Positions 1 through 8,441 of a stretch of 64,000 nt of DNA are shown here, in pieces. The position numbers were made by a program, and so were the translations under genes. This stretch comes from Bacteroides faecalis (lineage in GTDB: Bacteria; Bacteroidota; Bacteroidia; Bacteroidales; Bacteroidaceae), in the NCBI RefSeq assembly GCF_003865075.1, contig NZ_BHWB01000001.1, positions 620,001-684,000 of the forward strand, in the 5' to 3' direction. Under the pieces are notes generated by a model, which saw only the letters and a list, made by a program, of their open reading frames with translations, searched no databases and had not been told where the DNA came from. Numbering within the stretch: position 1 is the stretch's first letter; each line of letters begins with the position of its first letter.

Positions 1-552
1 TTCATAGAAGTAGACACTGCCACTAAAATGAGGATCTCTATATAAATAGCTGTTTTCCTCAAAATGTTTAGCAGTCATAAGATACTCATAAGTACCTATG
101 ATATGCATTACGAAGTTGATAATTTCACCTGTTTCCAGATTCTTGATGATAACCATTCGTGAAATATTGCGAATCTTTCCAAGTTCAGTCTCTTTATACT
201 TCTCCATCGTTTCGCTATCCATTAAAACCGCACCTCCTTTGTTTAGTAAAGGCACTTCCACGACTTCAAATTTTTCCTTTCGACTTTCGAGACCTTTTTT
301 CCAATGTAGTTTTGACAATAATTCAAATTTGGTATCAACGGAACGTGTAGCAACTACCGGGGTCTGATTAGCCTCATACCAACTTAGTGCGGCATCTAAA
401 CTCAATTCCCTGTTTTTACCTTTAATAACTCCATTTGATGTCTTTTGCAAATCCCAATCTGATTCATCCTTTAAACAAGAATACAGAATCAGACAAATGG
501 CAAGAAAACCACCAAAGTAGCAAATTCTACATTTGACTCTTTCTTTTTTCAT
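1..552 (-). CDS. Putative lipoprotein of unknown function, 3' end outside window
   Basis: My translation of the minus strand from ATG at 552 gives about 184 residues running off the window edge with no stop. It opens with a basic stretch, a hydrophobic segment and a lipobox-like LILYSC, so export and lipidation at that Cys (about residue 26) is inferred. The mature part is polar, with a segment resembling LDAALSWYEANQTPVV; I recognise no catalytic motif. The start lies 6 bases after the stop of the O-antigen ligase-like gene, so the two are probably one operon. Function unknown. Confidence 0.75.
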   Translation of the reverse strand, partial: MKKERVKCRICYFGGFLAICLILYSCLKDESDWDLQKTSNGVIKGKNRELSLDAALSWYEANQTPVVATRSVDTKFELLSKLHWKKGLESRKEKFEVVEVPLLNKGGAVLMDSETMEKYKETELGKIRNISRMVIIKNLETGEIINFVMHIIGTYEYLMTAKHFEENSYLYRDPHFSGSVYFYE

Positions 553-558
553 GTTTTT

Positions 559-2298
559 CTACTCTTTTAGTGAATACTTTTTTAGTTGATTTTCGAAAAT
601 CCTTTGTAATTCCCGGTGCATCTCATAGGTCTCAAAACCATATACTTTTACCTTTTCTGTAAGTATTTCGTTTGCTAATTCCACTGCCTCAGGGATGCGT
701 CCTTGACGATGATATAGGAGAGCCAATTTATAACGGGCTTTCTGTCGGGAAGGAACCATATTGTGTGCTGTCCAATAAGCTACTTCGGCATCTTTTAGTT
801 TTCCTGTACGCTGAAAGGCGTCACCTTTAAGGATATAAGTGTGCGTACTTGGATGTAATCTTTCCCAATTGATTATTTTTTCCAGTAATGCGGTGTCTTT
901 TTGGTATTTGTCAAGTGTATGGCAATAATATATCCAAAATACTGTTTCATTTCTCATCGCTGATTCTAAGTGAGATAGATCTTTGATCATCTTTTCTGAG
1001 GCTTTATTAATAGTATTTTGGGATATTTGATATAACTCTCGTTGGTTTCGAAGCATTTTTATCAACAGTAATCCTTCCCCTACGATGGCAATGAGGATCA
1101 CTGCTTTTAGAAGTATGGGGTTGTAAGAAAATTGTTTTATTATATATTTCTTTTGTCTGTTGGACATTTCAGCTAGTGCTATTACTATGATAACCAAAAT
1201 TGGAAAAGCTTGGTCGGGATAAGAGAAAAATCCCCAGATAAGTCCGGCTATACATATGGTTTTAGCAGATAAAGAACGTATTTCTCTTTCCTTATAGGAA
1301 AATATGATGTAGAGTATACCGATGTATAACAGTAATCCGAGTATACCATATTCTACGATCCAGCGTAATGGTTCGTTATAGACGTAATGGTTGTTGTCTG
1401 CGAGTTGTTTGTCGCCTATTGTTCCTTTTTCTTGCAGATACTCCCCTTGAAAATGCATATAGTAGGTGTTAAAACCATGAGGGCCGAAACCACTAAAAGG
1501 TTTCTCTTTGATCATTTGCGCGGTGACTTTCCAGATCAATACTCTTCCATTAACGGAAGCTGGTTTTAACTGATATAGCCAACATGAAAGGACACCGGTT
1601 AATAACAAAGCAAACAATACCCATCGGAGAGAGAATGAGAAACGACGATAAATGGCATAACCAATAATACCCAGTATTGCTATCCAGGCAGAACGACAGT
1701 TGGTGAGCCATAATGCGGGTAAAGCCACAGCACATATAAAAATACTCAGAAAGTATAGATGTGTAGGGATTATACTCTTTTTGAAGTATAATAGCGTTAT
1801 AGTGGGGACAGTCAGTAATAAAGCTAACACTCCGGCATAAATTGTAGGATTGCCATAAGGTCCTGTTATTTCGAAATCGGGGTGGTGGGAAGGAAGTATA
1901 TGAAGTATTTGCAAATAACCGATGCCTGATAAGATAATAATTGCTGTAAGAATTACACTATAAAGAATTGTGGCATTTAATCCTCCTGTTTGGCGTATAC
2001 TCCAATATATAATGACTAGAGCAGCATTGGCCAATCCGTAAAGGCTGGAGTGTGGGGGATAAAAGTATATACTGCCTATAGCTATTAAAATGAATAACAA
2101 ATCGATAACAGTCAGTTGCTGAATAAGCCGATTCTCAGAGAAAAAAGTTGATATTCCGATTAGTATCGATAGTGATATACATGTAAACAGGCATGATTGA
2201 TGAGGGATATCAAGTATTCCTTTCACTGGATTGAACAACAAGCCCAATATAATAACTCCGGTGAACAAAGATAGTATGTTTTTACTGATTATTATCAT
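559..2298 (-). CDS. O-antigen ligase-like polytopic membrane protein with C-terminal TPRs
   Basis: 579 residues. About ten to twelve hydrophobic helices fill residues 1-390. The large periplasmic loop carries the Wzy_C/O-ligase signature: NGRVLIWK, then GFGPHGFN, then NNHYVYNEPLRWIVEYG, whose His-Asn/Glu pattern matches WaaL/PglL-type ligases. These enzymes move a lipid-linked glycan onto lipid A or protein; the acceptor here is unknown. After the last helix (about residue 415) the chain is soluble with TPR-like repeats (GDAFQRTGKLKDAEVAY, ALLYHRQGRIPEAVELA). The next gene downstream is a lipoprotein 6 bases away. The family call is firm, the substrate is not. Confidence 0.82.
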   Translation of the reverse strand: MIIISKNILSLFTGVIILGLLFNPVKGILDIPHQSCLFTCISLSILIGISTFFSENRLIQQLTVIDLLFILIAIGSIYFYPPHSSLYGLANAALVIIYWSIRQTGGLNATILYSVILTAIIILSGIGYLQILHILPSHHPDFEITGPYGNPTIYAGVLALLLTVPTITLLYFKKSIIPTHLYFLSIFICAVALPALWLTNCRSAWIAILGIIGYAIYRRFSFSLRWVLFALLLTGVLSCWLYQLKPASVNGRVLIWKVTAQMIKEKPFSGFGPHGFNTYYMHFQGEYLQEKGTIGDKQLADNNHYVYNEPLRWIVEYGILGLLLYIGILYIIFSYKEREIRSLSAKTICIAGLIWGFFSYPDQAFPILVIIVIALAEMSNRQKKYIIKQFSYNPILLKAVILIAIVGEGLLLIKMLRNQRELYQISQNTINKASEKMIKDLSHLESAMRNETVFWIYYCHTLDKYQKDTALLEKIINWERLHPSTHTYILKGDAFQRTGKLKDAEVAYWTAHNMVPSRQKARYKLALLYHRQGRIPEAVELANEILTEKVKVYGFETYEMHRELQRIFENQLKKYSLKE

Positions 2299-2460
2299 CG
2301 ATGTTCCTATCTTGCTCTCTTATGAAAATAGAATAGGGTTTAGTTCAATGTGAGTTTTGTATTTATAAAAATAGAGGAATGAAAGTCATTGAGAGAATCT
2401 CCATGCCCCCATTCCTCTTTACTTAAGAGTTCCTAAAACAATAGTTTTTTACCTTAAAAC

Positions 2461-3576
2461 CTATTTATCTAATTTGGACACTTTTACATAGTCAATTTCC
2501 ATGATAGCAGGTAGATTGTCGTCATCAATAAGACCGGCCCAAGAGCCATCTCTTCCTAATCCCATGTTCAGAATAATGTAGAATGGATTTTCATTAGTGA
2601 AAGGCCATTGTTTCATTTCTGCCTCATTTCCCAGATTCAGGTTCGAGTATGAGAATGTTTCTTGTCCATTGACAAAGAATGTCAACTTATTCTCATCCTT
2701 TTCTACTGTATAGATATTCCAATCTTGATAGTCGCAGGTTACCTGTGCAGTATTTGTCGGATCTTTTATACCTAAATCATAAGTGTAGTGGGTATGTATG
2801 GTATGGTGGATTACAGACTCTTGTTTTACGTGTTCCATGATGTCAATCTCTCCACTTTGAGGCCACCCTCCATAAACGGATGTTTTTGGCATCATCCAGA
2901 TAGCAGGGAAGGCACCATCCGGATAACTTGTAATTCTTGCTTTCACTTCTATTTTTCCGAATGTGAAATCGAATTTACCTTGTGATTCAATACCACCGGC
3001 TTTGTATTCACCGTTTATTTTTTCAGCTTTTAATATCAGTTTGCCATCTTCTACATAAGCTTGATCATAGCTTTCAGACATTTCTTCGTTCCAGTCAGAA
3101 CCTTGTTTTTTACACAATACCCATTTTGCTGGATCCGGATTGCCGTCCACATTGAAGTCATCAAAGAAGAGTACATTGCTATCTTGTTCCTTGAATTTGG
3201 TTAAGATAATAGTATAGGTTGTTGTTTTATGATCTTCAGTTGTGACGGTAACTGTTTGTTCTTTGTTCCACTTGCCGACAAATGTTGCCGGATCCGGTGA
3301 AATGGTAGCTCCGTCAGTCATTAATGTGTAATCTACACCTGTAATGATATTGGCATTCTCAATTACTCCAATCTCTACTTTGTGAGTTGTTTGGTCAATT
3401 TTCCCATGATAATAGGATATATTATCAGCCTGCGTACCTTTTACTGCTACGGAAAAGGCTGTCAGCGGATATTTTCTCTGTAGAGTGATATCATCCGTCT
3501 CATCATCTGAACAGGCAATGCTGGAAATTCCCATAAGTGCCATACTCATTAAAAGTAATATTTTTCTTTTTATCAT
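2461..3576 (-). CDS. GH16 family endo-beta-glucanase (laminarinase-like) lipoprotein
   Basis: 371 residues. The signal peptide ends in a lipobox with Cys22 followed by acidic residues, the usual signal for surface export in Bacteroides. Residues about 36-128 form a beta-rich module of the SusE/DUF5018 type. The GH16 catalytic domain runs from about 135 to 370 and contains GEIDIMEH, giving nucleophile Glu243, Asp245 and acid/base Glu248 by family knowledge. GH16 enzymes cut beta-1,3 or beta-1,3/1,4 glucans internally; laminarinase-like is my best subfamily guess. It is the last gene of the PUL and its only glycosidase, so it probably makes surface cuts before import. Confidence 0.9.
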   Translation of the reverse strand: MIKRKILLLMSMALMGISSIACSDDETDDITLQRKYPLTAFSVAVKGTQADNISYYHGKIDQTTHKVEIGVIENANIITGVDYTLMTDGATISPDPATFVGKWNKEQTVTVTTEDHKTTTYTIILTKFKEQDSNVLFFDDFNVDGNPDPAKWVLCKKQGSDWNEEMSESYDQAYVEDGKLILKAEKINGEYKAGGIESQGKFDFTFGKIEVKARITSYPDGAFPAIWMMPKTSVYGGWPQSGEIDIMEHVKQESVIHHTIHTHYTYDLGIKDPTNTAQVTCDYQDWNIYTVEKDENKLTFFVNGQETFSYSNLNLGNEAEMKQWPFTNENPFYIILNMGLGRDGSWAGLIDDDNLPAIMEIDYVKVSKLDK

Positions 3577-3660
3577 ACTCTTTTTCTTTTTATTGATTTA
3601 TGAGTTTATTAGAAGCGATTACCTGATTGGGGGGTTCAGGTAATCACTTTTATTGGAGAA

Positions 3661-5151
3661 TTAATCTCCCCATACTAATGGGGCGATGTATTCCCACTTG
3701 GTAAATTCGATACTGCCCTTAGAAGCTGACATTTCGAAAGAAGTACCTACTTTGGTTCGTTCAAATGGAACCTTATAAGTATCAGTTGTACCATTGGCGT
3801 CTGTTATACCATCACTTGTAGCTTTACCTATAATTACATCATTTAATATCCATTCGGAATAAATCCAAGATTTTGTTGGATCTGTTGCATCTATTGCTTC
3901 TCGGATTTCAAATGATAATACATTCGGTTTACTGGTATCTACAGTGTGACCGCTATTTTCGTTATATACATCACCATTCCACGGCCTTGTGCTTAATACT
4001 GTTTTTTGACCTTCAATGTGGAAACGAAGTTCTGCATTTCCTCCGTCATCTGCTTGACCTTTCCACATTATAAAGAGGTTGAGATTTGCACTGCCAAATG
4101 GCTCAAAGTAGAAATTATAATGTCCTACTGATAAGTCACTCGGACCGTAATAGGCGCCAGTTAATACTTGGTCCACATTATGAACTTCTGCTCTTTGTGG
4201 ATTAGCTTGTTTAATTTTTATAGTTTTCACTAATGGAGTAGCACCTTCATCGGCTTTAGTTGTCAGTAAGATAATTCCTGTACGGACACTGGTTCCTGTA
4301 TGTTCGTTTACGTTGATAACGATGTCACCATTACCATTGAACGAAGTCTTTTCAAAATTGTACCAAACGTCATCAGCTTCATTTTCTTTTGATACATTCC
4401 ATTCTGCATTAGATTCTACATGAATAGTTAATGTTTGAGCCTGTTCATACATTTTGAACCATTTTCCATTTTCAGGAGTTTCCGGATTTAAGACAACTCC
4501 ATCCTGTGTACATTCCACTATCTGAGCAATCTCACCATGACGATCATATATTGTAACTTCACCTTTACGTTGCTCGCCTGTATTCGGGGTTGCTTCTACG
4601 GTAATTTGTCCATTTAGCTCTCCTGATGTTCCAGATTTTATAGATAACCATACACTGCCATCCGTTACTTTAGCCGTCCATTTTTGGTTGCTAAGCACAT
4701 CGAATGTCTCAGCATCTCCTTCTTGGTTGATCAATTCAATACCTTCCACATTTAAATAGGCAGTACCTTTCTGTGTAATGACGAACTGTTTTCCTGTCCA
4801 GTAATCACTTTTTATGTTAATTACGTCTGTGCGATCGTCCAACTCGGTATTTTCTTTACAGGTGATTGTAATATCATAGGTTTTACCAGCTTCACCTGTA
4901 GCAGGTGAGATGATATACCAATTTTCGTGATTTGAACCGAATACTTCCCAAGGATCTGTGGACTTAACTTGGAAAGAAACCTGTTCTGTTCCGTCGGCTT
5001 TAATGGTATAGGAATCTTGTTCTACTCTGTACCGTAGATCAACCCATTTCTCTGCTTCATCGTCTTTACAACTTTGGAATAATGGAAATGTTACCAAAAA
5101 AGTAAAGAGTGGGAAGCTCCAAAATACTATTCTTTGTATAATAGATTTCAT
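3661..5151 (-). CDS. BACON-domain surface glycan-binding lipoprotein (SGBP-like)
   Basis: 496 residues. Signal peptide with lipobox LFQSC (Cys28). Three repeated beta-sandwich modules of the BACON type follow, at about residues 40-130, 130-220 and 225-315; each ends in a strand resembling TIKIKQANP or FVITQKG. The C-terminal 170 residues form a different Trp/Tyr-rich domain, the likely glycan-binding part. It sits between a paralogue and the GH16 gene in the PUL, the usual place of a surface glycan-binding protein. No enzyme motif is seen. The ligand is inferred only from the neighbouring GH16 (beta-glucan). Confidence 0.82.
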   Translation of the reverse strand: MKSIIQRIVFWSFPLFTFLVTFPLFQSCKDDEAEKWVDLRYRVEQDSYTIKADGTEQVSFQVKSTDPWEVFGSNHENWYIISPATGEAGKTYDITITCKENTELDDRTDVINIKSDYWTGKQFVITQKGTAYLNVEGIELINQEGDAETFDVLSNQKWTAKVTDGSVWLSIKSGTSGELNGQITVEATPNTGEQRKGEVTIYDRHGEIAQIVECTQDGVVLNPETPENGKWFKMYEQAQTLTIHVESNAEWNVSKENEADDVWYNFEKTSFNGNGDIVINVNEHTGTSVRTGIILLTTKADEGATPLVKTIKIKQANPQRAEVHNVDQVLTGAYYGPSDLSVGHYNFYFEPFGSANLNLFIMWKGQADDGGNAELRFHIEGQKTVLSTRPWNGDVYNENSGHTVDTSKPNVLSFEIREAIDATDPTKSWIYSEWILNDVIIGKATSDGITDANGTTDTYKVPFERTKVGTSFEMSASKGSIEFTKWEYIAPLVWGD

Positions 5152-5178
5152 AGTTTTATGTTTTAATACATTTGAACT

Positions 5179-6663
5179 TTATTCTGCAGGCTCATAGGTG
5201 ATACTTTTAACTGTATAATAATCACCTTCTGTATAATTTAATCCACCTTCAAATTGGAGATTAATAACTTGTCCAGGATTGTTGCTTGGATCTGTTTCAT
5301 AAATATTGGTCTGATTTACAAGATTTCCTATTTCTTCTCCGTTGATCGATAATCTGACTCTTAACTTACCTATATTATCAGGATCGTCTTCTACAAAAAA
5401 TTCAATTGTACGAATAGCATTTAGTTCTTCTGTTGTGAGTGAGAACATTTTCTGCCCCCATCCAAATCCACCGGCACATCGGAAATCACAGTCTGAATTT
5501 GATCTTAACCAAAGTTTAATATTAGCATTTCCTGCATTAGGCCATAAATTGAAATGTAAACAGGATTCTCCATTAAGATTTATATCAGCAAGTTCAAATG
5601 TTAGATGTCCTTTTTTGATTGCATAGTTTGCAATAACATTATTCCCTGCAACAGCCATTATTTTTACATCTCCTGTAGCTTCGTCAATTACACGGTTTTC
5701 GCTACTGCCATTGAACCAGAATGCAGGAGACTGATTGATGTCGAATGTGATTCCTTCAAATCCATCTACTACTTCTTTTGTTTTCAAAATAATATGTCCT
5801 ACCCGAGTGGATAACTGATTATTCACAGTAGTTGTAATTTTTAATTCAGTATCACTAAGTGCTTCAGCTTTTAACCAACTTTGATATTCTTTGGGAACTT
5901 CAACTTTCCATTCTTTATTTGCACGAATTTTAACAGTACCTCCTGTACTTGTTCCACCTACACTGATTGTCGTACTTTCTGGATCTTCTTCCTGTTCGAT
6001 GACAACTCCATTTTGAGTGATTGTGAATGTATATGTCATAAATTCTGTTTTTACAGTAATTGTACCTTCTCTTCTTGCACCGGCATTGGCAGGAACTTTG
6101 ATTGTAATCGTTTCTTCAAAAGCATCTTCGTTGCCTGTACCTGATTTCTTATCAATATTAGAAATGAAAGCAGTTGAAGGTATAATTTCCCATGGTTTAT
6201 TTGAAGCAATGGTGAAAGTAATATCTTCACCTTCCGTTGCTACTAATTCATCATAGGGAATAACCACCAGATCTTCTTTCGAAGCCTGTGTGATCGTAAC
6301 CACCTTTGTATTTGAAATACCTTCTGCTTTGATAGTCAGTTTCGCTGTACGTGATTGCTTTCCTGTATTATTTTCCATCGTCACCACAATCTCCGAAACC
6401 AGTGAACTGCTTGCACTCATCGAAGGAGTCGGTACGCACCATTGTGCATCACTTTCGATGGTCCAAGGAGTATTGGAACTGATGTTGAAAACTACATTGC
6501 TCGGAGATGTTGCCAAGGCAGTATAAGAATCCTGAGCGTCGATTTGGATATTGAGCGGACCTTCTGGCTGAGAGTCGATGCTGTACTCTTGGCATGCTAC
6601 AAAACTGAATGTGCACAGAGCAATAATCAGTTGCATTAATGTATTACTATATAACTTTTTCAT
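5179..6663 (-). CDS. BACON-domain surface glycan-binding lipoprotein, paralogue
   Basis: 494 residues. Signal peptide with lipobox SFVAC (Cys24). Three BACON-like modules occupy about residues 40-130, 135-220 and 225-315, ending in strands such as VVTITQA, FTITQNG and FDINQSP. The C-terminal domain begins AFWFNGSSENRVIDEATG and is probably the carbohydrate-binding unit. Same architecture as the next gene downstream, 27 bases away, but clearly diverged, so this is an old tandem duplication. It follows the second SusD, as expected for a SusE-position glycan-binding protein. Confidence 0.82.
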   Translation of the reverse strand: MKKLYSNTLMQLIIALCTFSFVACQEYSIDSQPEGPLNIQIDAQDSYTALATSPSNVVFNISSNTPWTIESDAQWCVPTPSMSASSSLVSEIVVTMENNTGKQSRTAKLTIKAEGISNTKVVTITQASKEDLVVIPYDELVATEGEDITFTIASNKPWEIIPSTAFISNIDKKSGTGNEDAFEETITIKVPANAGARREGTITVKTEFMTYTFTITQNGVVIEQEEDPESTTISVGGTSTGGTVKIRANKEWKVEVPKEYQSWLKAEALSDTELKITTTVNNQLSTRVGHIILKTKEVVDGFEGITFDINQSPAFWFNGSSENRVIDEATGDVKIMAVAGNNVIANYAIKKGHLTFELADINLNGESCLHFNLWPNAGNANIKLWLRSNSDCDFRCAGGFGWGQKMFSLTTEELNAIRTIEFFVEDDPDNIGKLRVRLSINGEEIGNLVNQTNIYETDPSNNPGQVINLQFEGGLNYTEGDYYTVKSITYEPAE

Positions 6664-6694
6664 ATTTCTTTAAAATATTAGATTTGACAATTAA

Positions 6695-8419
6695 TTACCA
6701 TCCCGTATTTTGAGGATTTAAGTTTGCATTCTTGTACAATTCGCTTTGAGGAATAGGATACAAATACATTGCATCTCTCCAATTACGAGTCTCATACAGA
6801 TTTTTGTAGAAGTTAAAAGTACCGTTAGGTTGTTTTTCGATTTTTACTCCATACAGTTCACGCTGAGTTGTGTCTGCGATTTTCCATCTTCGTACATCCC
6901 AGAAACGGTGATCTTCAAAAGCAAACTCTACACGCCATTCATTGTATAGACGTTCTAAGAATTCATCTTTTCCGGAAGAAGGAATTGCCGGCATACCAGC
7001 ATTCTTTCTAACCTCGTTGATTGCCCACAGTGCAGAATATTTATAAGTATCGTCCGTGTAATTTACATCGTTGAAGGCATTTACCATAGATTCTGCATAA
7101 GTAAGTAATGTCTCAGCATACCGATAAATTACCCAATGATGCTTATTCGTAGTTTCTTCTCCGTCGGTGAAAAGAGTTCCTTCCTGAATGTATTTGCGTA
7201 AGAAATAACCGGTAGGTGAACCACCTTCTGACACGATTCCGTCATCGACACCACCCTTATAGGTTTCAATCGTCTTCTCTTGGAATTTCATACCATTGGC
7301 TAAAATAGCGCGGTAGAAACGTTTATCACGTTTGTCATAAGGTAACTGCGGGTCAAATTCCGGGTCTTCTGAAACCCAGCCTGTGTTTTCCAAGGTCACT
7401 TTGTAACCATTGACTGTTTCGAATGCGTCTACAAGGTTCTGAGAGGGGAAGTTACTATAAGGAATCTGGCTTGAGTTACGCTTACCTGCCGTGAGGCGAA
7501 TAGGGAAGTTGAATAGCTCGAAACTTGCGTCATTATCGTTAATTCTCATCAGTATAGTCTCTTTGGATTCGAGATTGTTGGCACTCTCTTTGGGGTCCAG
7601 AGAATATAACCCTGTGTTGATAATATCTAATGCTGCTTTTGCTGACTTTTTCCATAAATCTGTGTTCATGGAAGGATTGTGTAACTTGCTGGCAGCATAT
7701 AAAAGTGCTTTTGACTTTACTGCCATCGCAAATCCTTTGGTAACTCTACCAATTTCCGCATTCGGCTCGTTTACATAACTGTCCGGCAGATGATTGTCGG
7801 CAATGGCTTCATCACATTCGCTGACAATGAAATCAATAACATCATTGAAAGATGTCTTGCCAATGGTATTAGCTTCTTCTTCAGTCAGTACTTCTAATGG
7901 CATGGCAATGTCACCGTAACGGCGTGCCAATTCAAAGAAATAGTGTGCCCGTAACACTCTGGCTTCGTAAGGGAAATACTTTAGTTGCTTCATCCAATTG
8001 GTATATTGTTCATTATGCTCATAACGTGTGAAGTCTACTTGAGCAATTTCTGCAATAAAACTATTGGCAGCACGTATACCTTTGTAAAGAGACCAAGAGT
8101 CATCAAATGTCTTGATGGAAGACCAGTTACCGTTATTGGTATTTTGGATATTGGCCGCTACTGCTCCAAATTCACCGTCATCACTGGCGCAATCACGCAT
8201 GGCAAGTCCATCCGAAGTAAAGTTACCGGATGCTGCAAACCATTGGCATCCCTGTGGCATGAATGAGTATACATACGTAAGCATTGATTTGCTCGTATCG
8301 AAATACTTGTACATGTCTTCTTTTGTCTTCAGATTATTCGTCTCGTCAAAATCCAGGTAATTGCAGGAGGCAAAGACCAACGAAGACAAAAGAGTTAAGA
8401 TTATGTATTTAGTTCTCAT
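6695..8419 (-). CDS. SusD-like glycan-binding lipoprotein (second pair)
   Basis: About 574 residues from the ATG giving MRTKYIILTLLSS; an ATG three codons upstream (8428) is the alternative. Lipobox LVFASC. The helical TPR-type core and C-terminal SusD signatures are present: YRYAETLLTYAESMVNAFN, then WAINEVRKNAG, RLYNEWRVEFAFEDHRFWDVRRW, and the ending YPIPQSELYKNANLNPQNTGW. SusD proteins form the lid on SusC barrels and hand over oligosaccharides. It lies 22 bases downstream of its SusC partner and just before the BACON lipoproteins. Confidence 0.95.
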   Translation of the reverse strand: MRTKYIILTLLSSLVFASCNYLDFDETNNLKTKEDMYKYFDTSKSMLTYVYSFMPQGCQWFAASGNFTSDGLAMRDCASDDGEFGAVAANIQNTNNGNWSSIKTFDDSWSLYKGIRAANSFIAEIAQVDFTRYEHNEQYTNWMKQLKYFPYEARVLRAHYFFELARRYGDIAMPLEVLTEEEANTIGKTSFNDVIDFIVSECDEAIADNHLPDSYVNEPNAEIGRVTKGFAMAVKSKALLYAASKLHNPSMNTDLWKKSAKAALDIINTGLYSLDPKESANNLESKETILMRINDNDASFELFNFPIRLTAGKRNSSQIPYSNFPSQNLVDAFETVNGYKVTLENTGWVSEDPEFDPQLPYDKRDKRFYRAILANGMKFQEKTIETYKGGVDDGIVSEGGSPTGYFLRKYIQEGTLFTDGEETTNKHHWVIYRYAETLLTYAESMVNAFNDVNYTDDTYKYSALWAINEVRKNAGMPAIPSSGKDEFLERLYNEWRVEFAFEDHRFWDVRRWKIADTTQRELYGVKIEKQPNGTFNFYKNLYETRNWRDAMYLYPIPQSELYKNANLNPQNTGW

Positions 8420-8441
8420 AATATTCATTTGTTACTTTGAA

